NCBI GenBank assembly: GCA_903892415.1
Contig: CAITIQ010000234.1
Span: forward strand, 62,001 to 126,000
Direction: 5' to 3'
DNA length: 64,000 bases
DNA from: an uncultured delta proteobacterium
GTDB lineage: Bacteria > Myxococcota_A > Polyangia > Polyangiales > Polyangiaceae
Of this stretch, positions 58,873 through 64,000 are shown piece after piece; position 1 is the first letter of the stretch; every line of letters begins with the position of its first letter. Under the pieces are notes generated by a model. That model saw only the letters and a program-made list of their open reading frames with translations. It was not told the DNA's origin and did not search any database. The translations under genes and the position numbers were made by a program.

Positions 58873-59778
58873 GTGGTCGCTATGGGGCTAGCCAGATTGC
58901 ATAGTGCGTTATCGCCTGTTCTCCCTCGACTCGCAGACCTGCTCGGCGTCAAGGAGCTCGTGGTCGAGGACGCACTGCAGTCTCTTTGGGGGGGTTACGG
59001 GGAGCTATTGCGGCTTCGAGTCGAAGGCGGAGCCTACAGCCGCGCGATCCTCAAGTGGGCGCGGCCGCCGTTACATGAGCGTTCCTCTGCTTCTTACCTA
59101 CGCAAGTGCCGTTCCTTCGATGTGGAGGCGAGCTTTTATCGCGACTACGCAGGCCGCTGTGAGCAAGCGTGCCGAGTTCCCCGGCTGCTCGCAGAGGACA
59201 AGCGTGACGGTGAATGGCTACTATTGCTCGAGGACCTGGACGCTGCGGGTTACCCCGGTCGGACGCGCGCTCCTCGGCCTCGAGAGCTCACCGCTAGCTT
59301 GGATTGGCTTGCAGCCTTTCACGGTCGCTTCTTCGGCGTGGAGCCGCAGGGGCTATGGCCGGTGGGGTGCTATTGGCACCTAGCGACGCGTGCCGAAGAA
59401 CTTGCGTTACTCACTCCTGCTGAGCAGGAGCGAGCGCGGCAAATCGATCGGAGGCTGTCCGAAAGTAGGTATCAAACCTTGGTTCACGGTGACGCCAAGC
59501 CGGCCAACTTCTGTTTCAACCCTCAAGGCGACGGTGTTGCGGCCGTTGACTTTCAATATGTTGGAGCTGGGGCAGGGGTGCGGGACGTAGCGTATCTCCT
59601 GCACGGTCTAACGCCTGAGCAGTCCGAGCGGGCCCTCGATCATTACTTTTCCAGGCTTGCGAGTTGGCTTGCTCCGCTGTGGGACGCAGACGCTGTGGAG
59701 CGTGAGTGGCGGGAGCTCTACCCGCTTGCGCTCGAAGACTTCGAGCGCTTCTTGGCGGGCTTTCACCGTCGGCACTAA
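58873..59778 (+). CDS. Aminoglycoside phosphotransferase-like small-molecule kinase
   Basis: A 301-residue kinase of the APH/choline kinase fold, closest in style to the ecdysteroid-kinase-like (DUF1679) group. The catalytic loop is TLVHGDAKPANFCFNPQGDG, the metal motif is AAVDFQYVGAGAGVRDVAY, and the hinge region is WLLLLEDLDAAGYPGR. The C-terminal helix ends in LEDFERFLAGFHRRH. The start is GTG at 58873, four bases after the preceding stop, with ATG 58882 possible. It is the third gene of the porin/helicase operon. Substrate unknown; antibiotic resistance should not be assumed. Confidence 0.82.
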   Translation: MVAMGLARLHSALSPVLPRLADLLGVKELVVEDALQSLWGGYGELLRLRVEGGAYSRAILKWARPPLHERSSASYLRKCRSFDVEASFYRDYAGRCEQACRVPRLLAEDKRDGEWLLLLEDLDAAGYPGRTRAPRPRELTASLDWLAAFHGRFFGVEPQGLWPVGCYWHLATRAEELALLTPAEQERARQIDRRLSESRYQTLVHGDAKPANFCFNPQGDGVAAVDFQYVGAGAGVRDVAYLLHGLTPEQSERALDHYFSRLASWLAPLWDADAVEREWRELYPLALEDFERFLAGFHRRH

Positions 59779-59791
59779 GGACGAATGTGCG

Positions 59792-61030
59792 CTACGGGCA
59801 GCTGGCACCAGCACCCACGCAGGCGGCGCTAACTGCTGCTGCGTCGGCACAAAAGATATCCCAATGGGTGTTGCAGCAGAACGGGTCAGCGGAGCAAATG
59901 GCATTCTCGCAGCCGGGATTGCCACAGCCTGTTGTCGAATGCGCGGCGCAGCAGTCTACCGTGGGGCCACCGCAGCCAGCGACGTTGAAGCTCGCGCAGC
60001 CTACGGCGCAGGCAAGCGTCCCCGCTCCAAAACCTTGCGACGCACAACTTTGCCCGTTGAGGTTCGCGCCGTCGCAGCTTTCACCGCCCTCGACAGTGCC
60101 ATTCCCGCAAACGGCTGGCGCAGGGCAGGTACCCCCAGCTCCGATGCAGGCGGGATTCACGTCTGCTGCATTGGCGCAGAAGCTGTCCCACTGGTTGTTG
60201 CAGCAAAAGCTGTCGGCGGCGCAAACCGACTGTTGGCATGCCGCGTTGCTACAACCAGGCGTGAGGTGCGCTGCACAACAATCCGTCGCTGGAACTTGGC
60301 AACCGGTGGTGTCGAAATCGAGACAATCACTCGTGCAGGCTAGGGTGCCACTCGCGAAGCCCTGTGACACGCAGTCGGCGCCACCTAGCAATGCGCCGTC
60401 GCAAAGCTCGTTACCATCAATGGCGCCGTTGCCGCAGGGCGCCTCGTCCGGGCAACTACCACCGGATGCGACACAGGCAGGCTCGGCCAAAGCCTCGGAG
60501 GCGCACGCGTCATCCCACTCGGTGTCGCAACAGAAAGCGTCCGCAGCGCAAACCGCCGATTCGCAGGCAAGGTCTCCACAGCCAGTCCCGGCGTGCGCGC
60601 TGCAACAATCGGAAGCCGCCTGGCCGCAGTTGCTGAGGTCGAAGGCTGCGCAGTTGGCGGTGCAAGCCAGCTGACCTTGTCCAAGGCCTTGCGTGTTGCA
60701 GCTCTCTCCTCCGAGATCGCTGCCGTCACAGATCTCAGACCCCTCGGCAACGTTGTCGCCGCAAATCGCTAGCTGCCCACCAGCTCCGCCAGTTCCTACA
60801 GCTCCGCCAGCTCCGCCAGCTCCAACGTTCGTGGTCTCGCCTCCAACGCCTGCGTTGCCGCCGTCACTGGTCGAGCCGCCGCCGCCGCTCAGTTGAGCTC
60901 CGGCTTGCCCATCGCTCGACGAGCTGTTCGTCGCACCGCTGAAGAGGTCGCCCGTGCTGGTGGCGCAGCCGCAAGCGAAGACCAAGGCGAATAACGGCCC
61001 AAAGGCGCAGCGAGATTTCCGAGCGTGCAT
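59792..61030 (-). CDS. Modular cysteine-rich lipoprotein with three repeated two-part units
   Basis: A 412-residue lipoprotein. Signal and lipobox (FALVFACGC) precede a Gly/Ser tether of about 60 residues. The rest is three tandem units of about 115 residues. Each has a DUF4215-like part (CGNG.I.G.E.CDGA.L.G..C.SQGF..GTLAC) and a second part, DCC.AH...GC....C...VC and A.D.FCC...WD..C. The second part is conserved in all units and is not a motif I can name. Start ATG 61030 is chosen for the signal peptide. Nearly all cysteines are paired in spacing, suggesting a rigid surface rod. Confidence 0.82.
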   Translation of the reverse strand: MHARKSRCAFGPLFALVFACGCATSTGDLFSGATNSSSSDGQAGAQLSGGGGSTSDGGNAGVGGETTNVGAGGAGGAVGTGGAGGQLAICGDNVAEGSEICDGSDLGGESCNTQGLGQGQLACTANCAAFDLSNCGQAASDCCSAHAGTGCGDLACESAVCAADAFCCDTEWDDACASEALAEPACVASGGSCPDEAPCGNGAIDGNELCDGALLGGADCVSQGFASGTLACTSDCLDFDTTGCQVPATDCCAAHLTPGCSNAACQQSVCAADSFCCNNQWDSFCANAADVNPACIGAGGTCPAPAVCGNGTVEGGESCDGANLNGQSCASQGFGAGTLACAVGCASFNVAGCGGPTVDCCAAHSTTGCGNPGCENAICSADPFCCNTHWDIFCADAAAVSAACVGAGASCP

Positions 61031-61215
61031 AGTAGACCCCCCATCGAGCGGCGATCGCGACCGACTCGCATGCGGTAACACCGTGGCCCGCGTCGTTCAA
61101 GTATCGGCGCCCACGGGGTAGCCGTCTTGCTCGGTGATTGTGTATTTGATGGCGAGCAGTGGGATCGGGAGCGCGGGATCACGAACTGAGCATTGGCTGT
61201 ACACTGCGCCTACAC

Positions 61216-61566
61216 ATGCGGATTGATCGCGGGACCATCTACTGGATAGCGCCGGAGGCGTTCAGCGCGGCGAACTACGCTCACCCGCACGTCGTGGTGC
61301 AAGAGGACGCTTTCAATCATTCTCGCATCGCCACCGTTGTTGTCTGTGCGCTCAGCTCAAACCTTCAACGGGCAAACGAGCCGGGCAACGTATTGCTCGA
61401 GCCCGGGGAGGGCAATCTGCCGAAGCAAAGTGTGATTGTCGTTTCGCAGATAAGCAGTGTGGAAAAGCACTGGCTGGGTGAGCGTATCGGCGCGCTGAGC
61501 GAGGCGCGGGTGCAGCAGGTATTGGATGGGCTGCGCTTTCAGCAGGCCTCCTTTTTCAATCGCTAA
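61216..61566 (+). CDS. MazF/PemK-family endoribonuclease toxin (solitary)
   Basis: A 116-residue toxin-like ribonuclease. RIDRGTIYWIAPEAF, then HPHVVVQEDAFNHS, ATVVVCALSSNLQRANEPGN and QSVIVVSQISSVEKHWLGE follow the MazF/PemK SH3-like barrel. The family cleaves mRNA and is normally paired with an antitoxin. No antitoxin gene can be seen in the 185 bases upstream or downstream. A solitary MazF is known from Myxococcus xanthus, so this is a plausible parallel. The ATG at 61216 is preferred to one at 61159, which adds a leader without family match. Confidence 0.82.
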   Translation: MRIDRGTIYWIAPEAFSAANYAHPHVVVQEDAFNHSRIATVVVCALSSNLQRANEPGNVLLEPGEGNLPKQSVIVVSQISSVEKHWLGERIGALSEARVQQVLDGLRFQQASFFNR

Positions 61567-61710
61567 ACCTTGGATTCTGCGCCGCGTCATTACGCGCTAC
61601 CCGTGTTTCGCGGATCCTCTCGAGGGCGCCGGCTAAGGCCCTTTTGGTCCAGTTTTGCTAGCGCCTACGGCGTTCTGAAGAACGGCGAGAAGTTTGCAGG
61701 ACGGTTCAAC

Positions 61711-62217
61711 ATGAACTCGCGCAGGTTGCTTAGCGCCTTGGTCCCTTTGCTTGTGTTCCTGTCGGGCTGTTCGCGGACGGAGCAAGCTCGCTTCGAGATT
61801 CTTATCTTCGCCTTCCTCTCTTTTGGCGCCCTTGCGGTTCAGGGTATCGCATCAGGGCCTGCGCTGTTTGTGAAAGCAGTTAGCGGTTGGCGAGCGGTGG
61901 TAGGGCTCGTGGGGGCTCTGCTCGCCCTGACTACCGCCGGTGTCTTGCTTGCGGGCGCAACGAAAGCGATGCTCGGTCATCCATACGAGGTGCGGGCGGA
62001 CACTGAGGTGAAAAGCTTGTTCTTGGGGATCGTGGTCATGGGCTTGTTGCACGTCGTATCGACGGCGCGACTTCTCGAGGTCATGGCCAAGCGCCCCAAA
62101 CCCGAGGATGAGCTCGAGGTGCCACTCATGCGTCCCATTCGCGTCGTCGCGATACCAGCGGGTATCGCTTACGTCGGATTCGCCGTCTGGCTCTTGGTTC
62201 GAGTCTTCGCCCGGTAG
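61711..62217 (+). CDS. Small membrane protein of unknown function
   Basis: A 168-residue hydrophobic protein beginning MNSRRLLSALVPLLVFLSGC, which could be a lipoprotein signal or a first membrane helix. Three further hydrophobic helices follow: ILIFAFLSFGALAVQGIASG, VVGLVGALLALTTAGVLLAG and SLFLGIVVMGLLHVVS, with a last one near IPAGIAYVGFAVWLLVRVF. Start 61711 has AGGA at fair spacing and is preferred to 61570. The family is not recognised. It lies between the MazF gene and murI on the same strand. Confidence 0.65.
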   Translation: MNSRRLLSALVPLLVFLSGCSRTEQARFEILIFAFLSFGALAVQGIASGPALFVKAVSGWRAVVGLVGALLALTTAGVLLAGATKAMLGHPYEVRADTEVKSLFLGIVVMGLLHVVSTARLLEVMAKRPKPEDELEVPLMRPIRVVAIPAGIAYVGFAVWLLVRVFAR

Positions 62218-62252
62218 GGCCGCGCGTCCTCGGGCTTGAACGCTTGCCTCGG

Positions 62253-62270
62253 CTTCGCGCGCGCGCGAAG
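62253..62270. promoter_or_regulatory. Perfect 18-base palindrome covering the murI ribosome-binding site
   Basis: CTTCGCGCGCGCGCGAAG is its own reverse complement and ends eight bases before the murI ATG. Its final GAAG, with the next G, is the best ribosome-binding site for murI. As RNA it could fold into a seven-base stem that hides that site; as DNA it could be an operator. Confidence 0.5.
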
Positions 62271-62278
62271 GTGCGCCG

Positions 62279-63166
62279 ATGACTGCCTCGTCGTTCCACC
62301 CGGGACCCATTGGCGTGTTCGATTCGGGCTTTGGCGGGCTCACGGTCTTGCGCGCTTTGGGAAAAGCGTTGCCGGCGCACGACTTCGTCTATCTCGGTGA
62401 TACGGGGCGTGCGCCCTACGGTGGGCGGGACACCGAGGTGATTCTCGATTTGTCGGAGCAGTGTGTGGAGCGCCTATTCGACGAAGGCTGTCGCTTGGTG
62501 GTGGTAGCCTGTCACACCGTCTCGAGCGTCGCTTTGCGGCACTTGCAGCGTCGCTACGCGAGCGAGGCGGTCGGCCAGGCGCCGCGGCGGGTGCTGGGCG
62601 TGACCATTCCCGCCGCCGAGGCCGCCGTGCAGCGCAGCCGCAAGATCGGCTTCATCGGTACTGCGCGTTCGGTCGCCTCGGGGACCTTTGCGATCGAGGC
62701 CGAGAAGCTCGGGGCGAGCGAGGTAAGTCTGCGCGCCGCACCGCTGCTTGCGGCGATCGTCGAGCAGGGCTGGGAGGACACCGAGATCGCCCGACTTGCG
62801 GTGGCTCGCTATGTGGCTGACTGGCCGCATATCGACACGTTGGTCCTCGGGTGTACGCACTACCCCTTATTGGTGAGCGCGTTCGAGGCGGCGCTGCCCA
62901 AAGGAGTTGCCATTCTCGACCCAGCGCCGTTTGTTGCTGAGAGGTTGCGTGAGTGGTTATTGCGGCATCAAGGCTATGCGGTCCCGCGGGCAGACGGCCG
63001 CGGCACCTTGCGGGTGCTCTCGTCGGGAGATCCGAGCGCGTTCGCGTTGCATGGTGCGCGCTTTCTCGGTGCGGCCTTACCGCTGATTGAGCACGTGGCC
63101 GAGGAGCGCTCGCGGCTCGTGCCGAGAGCGCGGCCGTCGGCCCCGGTGGGACAGGTCGTGCGCTAG
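62279..63166 (+). CDS. murI: Glutamate racemase
   Basis: A 295-residue enzyme making D-glutamate for peptidoglycan. Family motifs are FDSGFGGLTVLRAL, YLGDTGRAPYGGRDTEVI, the first catalytic cysteine in VVVACHTVSSVALR, and the second in VLGCTHYPLL. The residue after the first cysteine is histidine where most MurI proteins have asparagine (ACNT), an active-site variation. The N-terminus and length are normal. A perfect palindrome overlaps the ribosome-binding site. It is followed by a converging transglutaminase-like gene. Confidence 0.93.
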   Translation: MTASSFHPGPIGVFDSGFGGLTVLRALGKALPAHDFVYLGDTGRAPYGGRDTEVILDLSEQCVERLFDEGCRLVVVACHTVSSVALRHLQRRYASEAVGQAPRRVLGVTIPAAEAAVQRSRKIGFIGTARSVASGTFAIEAEKLGASEVSLRAAPLLAAIVEQGWEDTEIARLAVARYVADWPHIDTLVLGCTHYPLLVSAFEAALPKGVAILDPAPFVAERLREWLLRHQGYAVPRADGRGTLRVLSSGDPSAFALHGARFLGAALPLIEHVAEERSRLVPRARPSAPVGQVVR

Positions 63167-63187
63167 TCGGCGTTTTGCTTGCGGCGA

Positions 63188-64000
63188 CTATTTCGTAGTC
63201 ACGATCTTGGTCTTCCCGGCGAGCTTCATCAGCGCGTTGGAATCGGCTTCGCCTGGTTCGTCGTACTCGAAGAAGATGTAATCAGAGCCGGTGTCGAATA
63301 CGCCCAACGCAGCGTCCATGACCACCCACTCTCCGAGCCAAAGTTCGGGCCAGGCGTGATAGCCAGCGCCCGGCTTTTCTCCGGGGACCAGGACGATCCC
63401 GCTGGCGACGCGCGCCGGGATGCCGCTGGCTCGGGCGAGCGCAACCACGAGGGCCGAGTGCTCGGTGCAATCTCCGCGCATCGCCGCGAGGGTCTCCAGG
63501 GCGCTGGCTTGGCCGCGCACACCGTCTGCCTTCTGTAGGTTGCGATAAACCCACTCGGCGATGGCCCGCGCGGCTTTGCGGCTATCCTTCTGCTTGCCGA
63601 CGACTTTCGCCGCGAGCTCGACGATCTCTGGGGCGTCCGATTGACTGTTAGCGTTGGACGCAAGATAGCGCTGTAAATCGGCTGGGAGCGCAGAGAGGGG
63701 CAGGGAAGGAGCCGTCTTCAGCGTTGGTCTGCGCGCTGAAAGTAGCAACGAATAGGTATTCCCATTGCGCGTTACGCGCTGGTAGGGCGTGTCCGCGATC
63801 AGGGGCTTTTCGTGGTTCTCTCCGCCGTCGACCACCAGCGAGACCGAGCGTTCTTTGATGGAGCGCGCGAGCTTGCCTTCCACCGGGATGTCCGAACTGA
63901 CCTCGAGCAAGCCGTTGGTTTCTGCCGCTTTGGTCCCTCGTAACGCGATGGTGATGCCGTCCAAGTCGAGTTCGAGCGGCAGGCCGCGGTCATCCACCAA
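63188..64000 (-). CDS. Transglutaminase-like protein, 5' end outside the window
   Basis: The visible 270 residues are the C-terminal part of a longer protein whose start lies beyond 64000. A transglutaminase-like cysteine-protease domain occupies about residues 120-250: the Cys in TLAAMRGDCTEHSALVVALA, the His in GAGYHAWPELWLGEWVVMDA and the following Asp of the triad are all in place. The preceding region is beta-rich (SVSLVVDGGENHEKPLIADT). Such domains in envelope proteins act as proteases or crosslinking enzymes. The signal peptide, if any, is off-window. Confidence 0.82.
   Translation of the reverse strand: MVDDRGLPLELDLDGITIALRGTKAAETNGLLEVSSDIPVEGKLARSIKERSVSLVVDGGENHEKPLIADTPYQRVTRNGNTYSLLLSARRPTLKTAPSLPLSALPADLQRYLASNANSQSDAPEIVELAAKVVGKQKDSRKAARAIAEWVYRNLQKADGVRGQASALETLAAMRGDCTEHSALVVALARASGIPARVASGIVLVPGEKPGAGYHAWPELWLGEWVVMDAALGVFDTGSDYIFFEYDEPGEADSNALMKLAGKTKIVTTK

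Noticed and set aside
58873..59778. Interpretation of the APH-fold kinase as an aminoglycoside resistance gene
   Set aside because: The fold is shared by many small-molecule kinases and the sequence is closer to the ecdysteroid-kinase-like group; there is no resistance-gene context.
1..64000. CRISPR arrays, insertion sequences and prophage modules
   Set aside because: No regularly spaced direct repeats, transposase, integrase or phage structural genes were found. The SNF2-like gene alone is not enough to call a prophage.

Overview
The window reads as chromosomal DNA from a myxobacterium-like deltaproteobacterium (Myxococcota, probably Polyangiales-like). The inference rests on gene content: many lipoproteins in which the lipobox cysteine is followed by a Gly/Ser-rich tether, Myxococcus-type cysteine-rich repeats (DUF4215/TIGR02232), a TIGR02996 protein, a TPR/kinase/ECF-sigma operon, HMG-CoA synthase, a Thg1-like protein, a serpin and a fibro-slime domain. 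No rRNA, tRNA, CRISPR array, insertion sequence or prophage was recognised. Genes are tightly packed and no gene-free stretch exceeds 300 bases.

Layout. 59-5783: a lipoprotein divergent from five overlapping or nearly overlapping genes (TPR protein, Ser/Thr kinase, two lipoproteins, ECF sigma factor). 5822-11396: secreted or surface lipoproteins, including a VWA protein. 11592-17461: HMG-CoA synthase, a PIN protein, a Thg1-like 3'-5' polymerase, a GFA-fold protein and MutM. 17522-27563: a TIGR02996/LRR protein, a secreted protein, a peptidase-like lipoprotein, a MoxR ATPase plus metallopeptidase/VWA pair, and two repeat proteins of the LRV/HEAT type. 27602-29366: an amidohydrolase broken by three single-base shifts. 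29427-35683: an SDR-hydrolase fusion divergent from a LysR regulator, then a ferredoxin-reductase-AlkB fusion divergent from an AraC regulator with a direct-repeat operator between them. 36616-41378: a serpin facing a complete MCE/Mla-type lipid transport operon. 41587-51788: a fibro-slime lipoprotein, an MtfA-like peptidase, an RlmJ-like methyltransferase, a SulP transporter, a cysteine-rich lipoprotein and a frameshifted M1 aminopeptidase. 51785-54724: a thioesterase and an alkylation-repair pair (Ada/AlkA fusion and Ogt). 54666-61030: HiPIP and flavoprotein, then porin, SNF2-like ATPase and small-molecule kinase genes, then a modular cysteine-rich lipoprotein. 61216-64000: a solitary MazF, a membrane protein, glutamate racemase and a transglutaminase-like gene cut by the window edge.

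How the genes work together. Three groups are the most coherent. The first is an envelope-signalling operon at 954-5783. The second is a MoxR/VWA/repeat-protein neighbourhood at 17522-27563, which could be a chaperone-like or conflict system. The third is a hydrocarbon or lipid oxidation locus at 29427-35683 with two dedicated regulators and two multi-enzyme fusions. The Mla-type operon and the alkylation-repair pair are clear conventional operons.

Caveat. All four frameshifts found lie at homopolymer or near-homopolymer positions, so assembly error is a live alternative to real gene decay. Family names come from motif recognition by eye; no database search was run.
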